Source: Marivita sp. XM-24bin2 | GTDB taxonomy: Bacteria > Pseudomonadota > Alphaproteobacteria > Rhodobacterales > Rhodobacteraceae | Assembly: GCA_003149565.1 (NCBI GenBank) | Contig: QCWH01000007.1 | Span: 1 to 64,000 of the forward strand | Direction of reading: 5' to 3' | DNA length: 64,000 nt | Shown here: piece by piece, positions 26,903 through 35,382 of the stretch | How positions within the stretch are numbered: position 1 is the stretch's first letter | How the letters are laid out: every line of letters starts with the position of its first letter | Made by a program: the position numbers and the translations under genes | Notes under the pieces: generated by a model | The model's database searches: none | What the model was told of the DNA's origin: nothing | The model's input: the letters and a program-made list of their open reading frames with translations, nothing else

Positions 26903-28942
26903 ATGAAACGACTTTTACTTTCAGGCGTGGCTTTGATTGCCTTGCCGGCAGCGGCCTATGCCAACTGCCCGGCAGTGACCGTTGCCGATCCGATGGGTGT
27001 CGCAGCTGGAGAATTCCCGCAGCAATACGAACTGAGCGCCTTCCAGGAAGCCGCTGGTTGCACGATGGAGTTTTCTGCAAACCCCGAGATCGAGGCACTG
27101 AATGCTCAGATCAAAGGAAACCCGGATCTGCCTCCTCTTGCGGATCGTATTCCGGCAGAGCCGCTTGTTGTGATCCCCTATGAAAGTATCGGCGAGTACG
27201 GCGGTGAGCTGAACGTTCTGTCCAATGCGACCGAAGCGGGGACTTCTGACTTCTTGTCCGTGCGTCACGTCAGCCTGATGCGCTACTCCGACGATCTGCA
27301 GACCATCGTACCGAATGTCGCAAAATCATGGGAGTGGAATGATGACTTCACCCAGCTGACGATCAAGCTGCGTGAAGGCCACAAGTGGTCGGACGGTGCT
27401 CCGTTCACCAGTGCGGACATCGTGTTCTATCATGACAACCTGATGCTCGACACGAACATCTTTGAGACGCCGAAAGATTATATCACGGTGGCTGGCGAGC
27501 CGATGACGGTTGAGGCACCGGACGATACAACGGTCATCTTCAACCTTCCGGCACCTAAGCCGGGTCTGGTCGCCCACTTTGCGACACACTATTCGCAGCC
27601 GTTCCAGCCCAAGCATTTCCTTGGTCAATTCCACCCGGATGTTAATCCGGACGCGGACGCGTATGCGCAAAGCCTTGGCTTTGAAAACGGATATGACGCG
27701 ATCCTCGCCTATTACGGCAACTCGGATTGGACTGATACGCCAACGCCGATGCTGTCGCGCGCGGACATCGTCGATGGGCTGCCCAAGGCGACGTATCCGA
27801 CGCTTGAATCGCACATCTACATCAGCGACACGACCGAAGGTCGCAAGCTGGTCGCGAACCCGTACTTCTTCCAGGTCGATTCAACAGGACAGCAGCTGCC
27901 CTACATTTCGACCCAAGACGAGCTGTACATCAACGACAACGAGGTCCGTATCCTCAAGCTCGTGAACGGCGAAGTCGACTACAAGTCCCAGTCTCTGCAA
28001 TTGGCCTCGGCGCCGATCTTGCTCGAAAACCAAGAGAAGGGCGATTACACCATCCACCTGCGTCCTGAGATTACAATGGGCGTGTTCGGCTTCAACGTGA
28101 CCCACGAAGACCCGGCCAAGCGCGAAGTCTTCGGAAACCTTGCATTCCGCGAAGCAATGTCGGTGGCCATCAACCGCGCTGAGCTGAACGAGATCGGTTT
28201 CTTCGGTCAGGGCACGCCGCAGCAGTATGTCGGCTTCTCGCCTCTGCCGGAATTCGTTGACCAAAGCTGGCTGCAGTATAAAGCCGAATATGATCCTGAA
28301 GCGGCTAAGGCAGCGTTGGATGAAATTGGCATGGTCGACACGGATGGCGATGGTTTCCGGGAACTCCCCAATGGCGACAAGCTCGTTCTGAACCTGAACT
28401 TCTCTACCCAGGGGATTGCCGGTCAAACCGTTGAACTCGTGGCGCAGAACTGGGCCGATGTTGGCATTCAGTCCGTCGTCAAAGAAGTGACACCGGATGA
28501 ATACCGCTCGGCACAATCCTCGAACCAGTTGGACGTCGTTATGTGGCGCAAGTCGCAGCCGCTGGCCATCGTTCTGGGCAACAATGAGCTGTGGGTGCCG
28601 CCCTACGAAAACTATTTCGGTGTGCGTAATGCGATGCTCTGGGCCGAGTGGATCGACTCTGACGGTGCCGCTGGTGTTGAACCGCCGCAGTGGGCGAAGG
28701 ACATGATTGACGACATCAATGCGCTTCAGTCCGCCGCGCAGGGTACGCCCGAGTTCGAACAACTCGCATCGGACCTCGTTTCGGCAATGGTTGAAAACAT
28801 GATGTTCATCGGGACGGTCAATGCACCTGCGCCGATCTATCAGCAGAACAAGCTGAAGAACTTTGCAGACTTCAAGACGCATTCCTACGAGTACTATCGG
28901 ACCTATCCGTACCGCGCTACGCAGTGGTGGCTGGACGAATAA
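26903..28942 (+). CDS. ABC transporter substrate-binding protein, Opp/Dpp family 5
   Basis: A 679-residue periplasmic protein with a Sec leader (MKRLLLSGVALIALPAAAYA). The SBP_5 core begins near residue 110 with VPNVAKSWEWNDDFTQLTIKLREGHKWSDGAPFTSADIVFYHD. It is about 130-150 residues longer than OppA/DppA; the extra N-terminal part contains two cysteines that could pair. A DTDGDG loop near the C-terminal third resembles calcium-loop motifs seen in this family. Start ATG 26903 follows AGGAG; an earlier in-frame ATG would spoil the leader. The ligand is unknown; a phosphonate ester or conjugate is suggested by context. Confidence 0.88.
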   Translation: MKRLLLSGVALIALPAAAYANCPAVTVADPMGVAAGEFPQQYELSAFQEAAGCTMEFSANPEIEALNAQIKGNPDLPPLADRIPAEPLVVIPYESIGEYGGELNVLSNATEAGTSDFLSVRHVSLMRYSDDLQTIVPNVAKSWEWNDDFTQLTIKLREGHKWSDGAPFTSADIVFYHDNLMLDTNIFETPKDYITVAGEPMTVEAPDDTTVIFNLPAPKPGLVAHFATHYSQPFQPKHFLGQFHPDVNPDADAYAQSLGFENGYDAILAYYGNSDWTDTPTPMLSRADIVDGLPKATYPTLESHIYISDTTEGRKLVANPYFFQVDSTGQQLPYISTQDELYINDNEVRILKLVNGEVDYKSQSLQLASAPILLENQEKGDYTIHLRPEITMGVFGFNVTHEDPAKREVFGNLAFREAMSVAINRAELNEIGFFGQGTPQQYVGFSPLPEFVDQSWLQYKAEYDPEAAKAALDEIGMVDTDGDGFRELPNGDKLVLNLNFSTQGIAGQTVELVAQNWADVGIQSVVKEVTPDEYRSAQSSNQLDVVMWRKSQPLAIVLGNNELWVPPYENYFGVRNAMLWAEWIDSDGAAGVEPPQWAKDMIDDINALQSAAQGTPEFEQLASDLVSAMVENMMFIGTVNAPAPIYQQNKLKNFADFKTHSYEYYRTYPYRATQWWLDE

Positions 28943-28956
28943 AGCCGCGATAATGT

Positions 28957-28987
28957 CGCTGCGGGCAGATCTTGTCTGCTCGCAGCG
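28957..28987 (+). terminator. Stem-loop after the binding-protein gene
   Basis: CGCTGCG/CGCAGCG with an inner GCAGA/TCTGC stem and 5-base loop, no T run, in the 118-base gap before the permease gene. Such 3' hairpins often protect binding-protein mRNA while letting some transcription continue. Confidence 0.6.
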
Positions 28988-29060
28988 GCCTATCCAATGA
29001 CAGTCGTCTGGCAAAAACCCGGGTCAATCGGGACTCAGACATCTAGCAGGGGCACCAATC

Positions 29061-30065
29061 ATGTTGAATTTTGCGCGTTTCGTGCTGACCCGCGCTGTGC
29101 TTGCGATGATCACGCTGGTCATCGTGTCCCTTGTTGTGTTCTCGCTGATGGAATTGGTGCCCGGCGATTGCGCTGAACGCTACCTCGCATTCAAGAACAC
29201 GCAAGGATCTGGCATTTCGGTCGCAGATATCGAAGCCGAGCGCGCGCGCCTCGGGTTGGATCGACCTTTCCTTGAACGCTGGGGCAAGTGGATCGTGAAC
29301 GCATTCCAAGGTGAGTTCGGCGACAGTTGTATCCTCCGTGTGAACATCGCCCAGCTTCTGGGTGACAAGTTCTGGATTTCACTGGGTCTGTGCCTGGCAT
29401 CGCTGGCTCTCGCATATGCCATTGCGCTGCCAGTGGGCATCATTGCTGCAGCGTCGAACAATGCGGTTCTCAACAACTCGCTGCGCCTCTTTAGCTATCT
29501 CGGTCTTGCGATGCCGAATTTCCTGTTGGCGCTGATGATCATGTTGTTCTCTACCGTGTATTTCGGAGACACTCTGACGGGCTTGTTCTCGGCCGAGTAT
29601 CGAGATGCGCCTTGGAGTTTTGACAGACTGCTGGACCTGCTCAGCAATGCGTGGCTTCCAATCTTCATTCTGGGTTGGTCGGCTACGGCATTTGCGCTTC
29701 AAACTGTACGTGCGCTGATGTCTGACGAGATTGGCAAGCTTTACGTTACAGCGGCTGAAGCGCGCGGGGTTCATGGCCGGAAACTGCTCTGGAACTACCC
29801 CGCACGTCACGCACTGGGCCCGATCGTCAACAGCCTTGGCTTTGACCTGAACCGCATCTTCAATGAATTGCCTATCGTGGCTTTGATCCTGACGCTCACT
29901 GAAGCAGGGGCATTGCTTATCGAGGCCTTGGCGCGGTCCAATGACCAGCAGCTTGCAGGTGCCATCATCTTCCTTCTGACCGCGTCCATCGTGACGCTCA
30001 ATTTCCTAACGGATGTGTTGCTGGCGGTGCTTGATCCGCGCGTCCGTAAGAGCATTGTGAGGTGA
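29061..30065 (+). CDS. ABC transporter permease (OppB/DppB type)
   Basis: A 334-residue membrane protein: N-terminal RAVLAMITLVIVSLVVFSLMELVPGD, then six core helices and the EAA-type loop (YVTAAEARGVHGRKLLWNYPARHAL). The pattern LVPGDCAERYL differs from the usual P-G-D-P, and the extra-cytoplasmic part between helix 1 and 2 is typical for DppB. Pairs with the next permease; about 4 bases separate the two genes. Confidence 0.9.
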   Translation: MLNFARFVLTRAVLAMITLVIVSLVVFSLMELVPGDCAERYLAFKNTQGSGISVADIEAERARLGLDRPFLERWGKWIVNAFQGEFGDSCILRVNIAQLLGDKFWISLGLCLASLALAYAIALPVGIIAAASNNAVLNNSLRLFSYLGLAMPNFLLALMIMLFSTVYFGDTLTGLFSAEYRDAPWSFDRLLDLLSNAWLPIFILGWSATAFALQTVRALMSDEIGKLYVTAAEARGVHGRKLLWNYPARHALGPIVNSLGFDLNRIFNELPIVALILTLTEAGALLIEALARSNDQQLAGAIIFLLTASIVTLNFLTDVLLAVLDPRVRKSIVR

Positions 30066-30069
30066 CGCC

Positions 30070-31269
30070 ATGACGACGACACCCGATCCCCATAAGCCCA
30101 ACCTTGCCGAGACGACCGGCCCGCATGTGCAGGTTGTCGAAACCGAGGACGCAGTTAAGCGGCGCTCAAAAGAGGCCTATTTCACAGCGTCTCAGGGGCA
30201 ATTGATCTGGGCACGGTTCAAGAAACAGCGCTCGGCGATGATTGCGGCTTGCGTGTTGGTGTTCCTTGTGCTGTCGGGCATCTTTGCGCCGTTCCTGTCG
30301 CCCTATGATCCGACAATTGCGGGCAAGAATGACGATTACCTGAACGGTGCGCCGCAGGTGCCGATGTTTTGCGACATCAATGGCTGTTCGCTCAGGCCAT
30401 TTGTGCATGCAGTCGAACGCGAACGCTCTTTGGCGACGAACTTTCGCTGGGTGACCACCATCAATGAAGACGAACGCAACTACGTGTATTTCTTCGTGGA
30501 AGGCTGGGAGTACAAGCTGTTCGGGTTCATCCCGATGGACACGCATCTGTTCGGCACCCAAGACGGTTTCGTGCATGTCTTTGGCACCGATGCGAGCGGC
30601 AAGGATATCTTTTCTCGAACATTCCACGCGATTTGGACCTCGCTTCAGGTCGGTACGATCGGGGTGTTCATCGCTTTCGTGCTTGCGCTCGTGATCGGTG
30701 GGGTGTCCGGCTACTATGGTGGTTGGGTAGATTCCATCCTGCAGATGATCACCGATGCCGTTCGAACGGTTCCTGCAATCCCATTGTTCATGGCTGTCGC
30801 TGCTTTCATGCCACCTGAGATGACAGCGGAACAACGGTTCTTCTATATCTCGCTTATACTTGGTCTGATTGGCTGGCCAACCTTGGCGCGACGTGTGCGC
30901 ACACACCTTCTGACCGAGCGGAACCAGGAATACGTTCTAGCGGCGCAGCTGTGTGGAGCGTCATCGGGGCATGTGATCCGTCGGCATTTGCTGCCGAGCT
31001 TCACCAGCTATATCATCGTCGATCTGGTGATTTCCTTTCCGTATATGGTGCTGTCGGAAACAGCGCTTTCTTTCATCGGCCTTGGCCTGAAGGATCCCGT
31101 CAACAGCCTTGGCGTCATGCTCCAGAATGTGACAAGTGCTGATGTTCTACTCAACTATCAATGGTACTTCATCCCGGTGATCTTTTTCATCGCACTGGTG
31201 ATGGCGTTTGTGTTTGTCGGTGACGGCTTGCGCGACGCCGCGGACCCCTACTCGGATAACAACAAATGA
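30070..31269 (+). CDS. ABC transporter permease (OppC/DppC type)
   Basis: A 399-residue permease, longer than DppC (about 300) because of a soluble N-terminus and an insert between helix 1 and the core (about residues 95-170) with two cysteines (MFCDINGCSLRPF). The core has GTDASGKDIFSR, GGVSGYYGGWVDSILQ and the EAA loop YVLAAQLCGASSGHVIRRHLLP. The enlarged insert parallels the enlarged binding protein and may contact it. Overlaps the next ATPase gene by four bases. Confidence 0.9.
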   Translation: MTTTPDPHKPNLAETTGPHVQVVETEDAVKRRSKEAYFTASQGQLIWARFKKQRSAMIAACVLVFLVLSGIFAPFLSPYDPTIAGKNDDYLNGAPQVPMFCDINGCSLRPFVHAVERERSLATNFRWVTTINEDERNYVYFFVEGWEYKLFGFIPMDTHLFGTQDGFVHVFGTDASGKDIFSRTFHAIWTSLQVGTIGVFIAFVLALVIGGVSGYYGGWVDSILQMITDAVRTVPAIPLFMAVAAFMPPEMTAEQRFFYISLILGLIGWPTLARRVRTHLLTERNQEYVLAAQLCGASSGHVIRRHLLPSFTSYIIVDLVISFPYMVLSETALSFIGLGLKDPVNSLGVMLQNVTSADVLLNYQWYFIPVIFFIALVMAFVFVGDGLRDAADPYSDNNK

Positions 31270-32258
31270 GCCTGATCGACGTTCAAAATTTGACGCTCAA
31301 GTTCCGGACTGACGAGGGTTTGATCACCGCGGTCGACAACGTGAGCTTTTCACTGAACAAGGGCGAAGTGATGGGGCTTGTCGGAGAGTCCGGTTCAGGC
31401 AAATCTGTGACCGCAAAATCGTTGATGCACCTGAATGCGCGCAATGCGGTTTACAGCCCTGAAAGCAAGATCACATTGCACACGGATACAGGTCCGGTGG
31501 ATGTCCTGTCCCTGAAGACCCCGCGCGAATTGAATATCGTGCGCGGCGGTGCAGTGTCGATGATCTTTCAGGAACCGATGGCCAGCTTTGCGCCTGCAAT
31601 TACAATCGGCAAGCAAATGGTCGAGCAACTTCAATTGCACGGCGACTATTCAAAAGAGCAGGCCAAGAACATCAGTGTTGAAATGCTCGACCGCGTTGGT
31701 ATCTCCGATGCGTCAAAACGTTTCGATCAATATGCATTCGAGCTTTCGGGCGGTATGCGCCAACGCGCCATGATTGCCATGGCGCTTTCGACACAGCCAA
31801 AACTCTTGATAGCCGACGAACCTACAACCGCGCTGGATGTGACGATCCAGGCGCAGGTGATCGACTTGATGAAAGACCTTGTTTCTGAATTCCACATGGG
31901 GATCGTTTTTATTACGCATGATCTTGGTGTGGTCGCCCAGACCGCAGACAAGGTAAACGTGATGTATCTTGGCCGTATGATTGAGGAGGGCCCGGTTCGC
32001 GAGGTTATTCGCAACCCCAAGCATCCCTACACGCAAGGCCTGTTGGCCGCGCTTCCGAAATTGGATGATCTGGATTCGCCGCTGACACCGGTACCGGGTG
32101 ATATCCCTTCGCCGCTGGAACGTCCGACCGGCTGCGTATTCCACACGCGGTGCTCGAAGGTGGTCGGCGATGTCTGCATGGCCATCGATCCGCAGGAGCG
32201 GCAGATTGAGAATTCACATAAAGTGGCCTGCCATATCTATGACGAGGTACCAGCATGA
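31266..32258 (+). CDS. ABC transporter ATP-binding protein (OppD/DppD type)
   Basis: A 330-residue ATPase: Walker A GESGSGKS, Q-loop FQEPMASFAPAIT, signature LSGGMRQR, Walker B LLIADEPTTALDV, H-loop ITHDLG, and the C-terminal oligopeptide-transporter extension with GCVFHTRCSKV (cysteines that often hold an iron-sulfur cluster). Overlaps both neighbours by four bases. Confidence 0.93.
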   Translation: MSLIDVQNLTLKFRTDEGLITAVDNVSFSLNKGEVMGLVGESGSGKSVTAKSLMHLNARNAVYSPESKITLHTDTGPVDVLSLKTPRELNIVRGGAVSMIFQEPMASFAPAITIGKQMVEQLQLHGDYSKEQAKNISVEMLDRVGISDASKRFDQYAFELSGGMRQRAMIAMALSTQPKLLIADEPTTALDVTIQAQVIDLMKDLVSEFHMGIVFITHDLGVVAQTADKVNVMYLGRMIEEGPVREVIRNPKHPYTQGLLAALPKLDDLDSPLTPVPGDIPSPLERPTGCVFHTRCSKVVGDVCMAIDPQERQIENSHKVACHIYDEVPA

Positions 32259-33256
32259 GTGATGTTCTGATCCGTGCCAAAGGCCTCTCAGTGGGCTTCC
32301 CTATTGGAGGCGGGCTCTTCAACAAACAGGTCCTCAAGGCTGTCGATAATGTGTCTCTCGAAATTGAGAAGGGCTCATTCTTCGGCCTTGTCGGCGAAAG
32401 CGGTTCTGGCAAGACAACGCTTGGACGCGCTTTGCTCAAAGCGGCCCCGATTACCGGCGGTGGCGCGCACTACAGTGATGGTGAGGTGGACTATGACCTC
32501 GAAAACATCACAAAGGAACAACTAAAGGATTACCGCAAGCGGGCACAGCTGATCTTTCAAGATCCCTATGCCGCGCTGAGTCCACGCATGACGGTGCGGG
32601 ACATTATCGCGGAACCGCTCGAAGTTATGGGGCTGACGAAAAATCGCGCTGAAACCGATGCGCGCGTTCGTGAGATCGCCGCGAAGTGCCGGTTGAACCT
32701 AGAGCATCTGCGTCGTTTTCCCCACGCGTTTTCCGGTGGGCAGCGTCAGCGCATCTCTATCGCCCGCGCGCTCGTATCAGCACCGAAATTCATCGTGGCC
32801 GATGAAAGTGTTGCTGCACTGGACGTCTCCATCCAAGCCGATGTGTTGAATCTGCTCAAGCAGATCCAGACTGACATGGGGCTGACGTTCATGTTCATCA
32901 GCCATGACCTTTCAGTTGTGGCTCATACCTGTGACCATGTCGCTGTGATGTATTTAGGACGGCTGGTGGAAACTGCGCCAACGCGCAAGCTTTTCGCTGC
33001 GCCGCGTCATCCGTATACGAAGGCGCTGTTTTCCGCGATCCCATCCCTTGATCCAGATGATCGCGGAACGGCGCAGAAACTGACCGGCGAGATTCCGTCA
33101 CCGACCAATCAGCCACCTGGCTGCAAGTTTCACACCCGTTGTCCGTTTGCCATCGACCATTGCAAACAAGTCGAACCCAAGCTTGAGACAGACGGTACCG
33201 GGCACGATGTTGCCTGCCATCGGTGGAAAGAATTGATGGCTCCTCAAGCGGCCTGA
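32255..33256 (+). CDS. ABC transporter ATP-binding protein (OppF/DppF type)
   Basis: A 333-residue partner ATPase: Walker A GESGSGKTT, FQDPYAALSPRMTV, signature FSGGQRQR, FIVADESVAALDVSIQ (Walker B), ISHDLSVV, and the terminal GCKFHTRCPFA motif. It completes a full five-gene importer and ends exactly against the convergent gene at 33257. Confidence 0.93.
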   Translation: MSDVLIRAKGLSVGFPIGGGLFNKQVLKAVDNVSLEIEKGSFFGLVGESGSGKTTLGRALLKAAPITGGGAHYSDGEVDYDLENITKEQLKDYRKRAQLIFQDPYAALSPRMTVRDIIAEPLEVMGLTKNRAETDARVREIAAKCRLNLEHLRRFPHAFSGGQRQRISIARALVSAPKFIVADESVAALDVSIQADVLNLLKQIQTDMGLTFMFISHDLSVVAHTCDHVAVMYLGRLVETAPTRKLFAAPRHPYTKALFSAIPSLDPDDRGTAQKLTGEIPSPTNQPPGCKFHTRCPFAIDHCKQVEPKLETDGTGHDVACHRWKELMAPQAA

Positions 33257-35281
33257 TCACCTGTCGATCATTCGGCGCTGAGGTGCGTGTGTGCGGACCT
33301 TCGCGAGGTCCTCTTCGAATACGGATGACAGGGCGAGGGCACCGCTTGGGCTAAGCCGTGTCGAGGTGACGTAATCGCTGGACAAACCGCCTCGTGCATC
33401 GCAGCGGGTGCTTGAGCAGAAAGCCCCCCACGTATCGACATATGTGATCAATCCAAGCCGCTCAAAACCATTGAATAGGTTGTCGGCGTCTGCATGCAAC
33501 GCAGAGGCCTCGGCCAGCGAAATGAAATGGGACAGCGTTGGCATCCCTAGGTACATGCCCGCCCCGGGCAGACTGGCCCGCGCGGCTATTTCAGCGTTGA
33601 AACGCGGTTGAGGTGGGACCTGGCGCAGAACCGAGACCCGCAAACCCTTCCCTCTCAGTGTGCTCAGAGTTTCGCGGGCAGCGGCCGCGACATAGTCGGT
33701 TTGCCGCGTCACATCGAATGGACTGCCATCAATCGGCCCAAGGCGAACCGGGGTACGCTGAAACAGTTCGGCGTTTTTGATGCCAAGGTAGTAGGTCCAA
33801 TCTGCAACCAAGGTGACTTGGCGAATGCTGCGAAAATGTGAAAGAGCCTGAACAACCTGAGCGGACTGCCGGTCACAGAGCTGTCCCGACACCTCAGTGT
33901 GCGCAGAGAACCGACTCTGCAAACCGTCCAGCGGAATGCAGTTCGACCGCGCAATAAGCAGTGTGGGCACTTGGGTGCGTCGCGCTGCCTCTGCGAGCCC
34001 GTAACGCAAAGTGTCCAACTGGTGGTCACCCCAGATTAACGCCTTGGGCGGCCCTTCTGGCCCAAGCCGGCAAACCTCAAGCCCGGCCAATGGTCCATCG
34101 ATCATCTGAGGGCAGTCGAAGGCTGGCGCTCCGGTCTCCAGCGCGTGGATGTAGGCTTGTGCATTTGCGGGAAATCTCAGTTGCAGGCCCTGCGTCGTCA
34201 AGCCAATCAAACCGTTGATGAACAGAACCGCCGCAACAACGCCACTGATCAGTAGTTGATTTGACCACCGGCGCTGCTCGATCCGTTGCCAGATCGTCCA
34301 GGACACTATGGCGAACAACAGGCACGGAATGATCAAGACGAGGTATTCCGTCTGTGTGACCTCGGACACGCGCAGCGCCGATGCAAGATGGGTCAATGGA
34401 ACCGCCCAAAGGAATGTGTGCAGCACCATGCCGAACCACCGCCTGCGCATGGCGGTCATGTCCGGTCGCAACTCTCGTGGTCTGCTGCCAAGGTAGAGAA
34501 ACGCAAGCGCGATTGCGACAAGTGCTCTTGCTGTCAGTGTGTTTCCCGTTGCGGCAATGACCATAATACCAGCGACGAAATTGATCACGCCAATCAGGGT
34601 AGCGTATTCAAGAACACGGAACCTGCTAACGATGATGAAAGGGATTGCTCCGAACAAGAAGGCCCAAAGCCCGCCAATTGGAAGAAGCTGGATAACTGGG
34701 CTGTTGTTTGTTGAGAGGATTAACGAAGTCCCGGCCAAGACAGTCAGTACCAGCAGCAAACGGACAACATTTTTGGAAAGACGCCAATAGAGTAGACTGA
34801 GGATCAGACAGCACTGCCCAATCAAAGCGGGAATCCACAGGTGATCGAACAGCCCGACAAACCGCTGAGATGAGTCCACTGGAAAGAAGACAAGTCCGAA
34901 ATTTGTGGTGAACGTGGCTGCCTGTAACAGCGCATTGCCAAGGTTCTTGTACTCATCGGGCAGGAAAGTCATCCATCCAACCGCGAACATCACAAGTGCA
35001 CAACATAAGACGCCGATGAAGTATGCCTGCAGCACACTGATCACTTGTGTGCGGAAAATCTCAGGACCTCTGATCAACTGATTGGCGGACCACGCACCGC
35101 AAAAGACCAGGATCATATCCTTAGCAAACGTATCGGCGCCAACCCGTCCTGCCCCAAGCGCTGCAAGCACAAAGGCAAAGCAAACCAGTGCGAGGAGGAA
35201 CTGCCGCATCTCTGACCGAGCGGCTTCAGAGTCTTTCAGAACGAAGACGTCTGATAAGCGAAGGGAGGACTGGACTGACAC
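33257..35281 (-). CDS. Degenerate acyltransferase-3/SGNH-like membrane protein
   Basis: A 674-residue protein with about 10-11 hydrophobic segments (residues 20-380) and a C-terminal periplasmic SGNH-like domain (about 400-674), the OafA/YrhL layout used for O-acetylation of envelope polysaccharides. Key residues look lost: where OafA has HLWSLSVEEQ this protein has DHLWIPALIGQ (about residue 145); the SGNH block I motif GDSH is GDHQ (about 417); and the final D-x-x-H-L-S is TSTRLS (about 640). The N-terminal DGLRA-type segment is also absent. It may be a non-catalytic relative. Next to a GT4 and an O-antigen ligase gene. Confidence 0.72.
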   Translation of the reverse strand: MSVQSSLRLSDVFVLKDSEAARSEMRQFLLALVCFAFVLAALGAGRVGADTFAKDMILVFCGAWSANQLIRGPEIFRTQVISVLQAYFIGVLCCALVMFAVGWMTFLPDEYKNLGNALLQAATFTTNFGLVFFPVDSSQRFVGLFDHLWIPALIGQCCLILSLLYWRLSKNVVRLLLVLTVLAGTSLILSTNNSPVIQLLPIGGLWAFLFGAIPFIIVSRFRVLEYATLIGVINFVAGIMVIAATGNTLTARALVAIALAFLYLGSRPRELRPDMTAMRRRWFGMVLHTFLWAVPLTHLASALRVSEVTQTEYLVLIIPCLLFAIVSWTIWQRIEQRRWSNQLLISGVVAAVLFINGLIGLTTQGLQLRFPANAQAYIHALETGAPAFDCPQMIDGPLAGLEVCRLGPEGPPKALIWGDHQLDTLRYGLAEAARRTQVPTLLIARSNCIPLDGLQSRFSAHTEVSGQLCDRQSAQVVQALSHFRSIRQVTLVADWTYYLGIKNAELFQRTPVRLGPIDGSPFDVTRQTDYVAAAARETLSTLRGKGLRVSVLRQVPPQPRFNAEIAARASLPGAGMYLGMPTLSHFISLAEASALHADADNLFNGFERLGLITYVDTWGAFCSSTRCDARGGLSSDYVTSTRLSPSGALALSSVFEEDLAKVRTHAPQRRMIDR

Positions 35282-35382
35282 GCTACCGCAAGATTACAAG
35301 AACGGCCCCCACCGCTGGTCCAAACTACTTCATTCACGCCCGCTCCGGCAATGCATGAGTCCGAAACAGTCTGTTGTATTGA

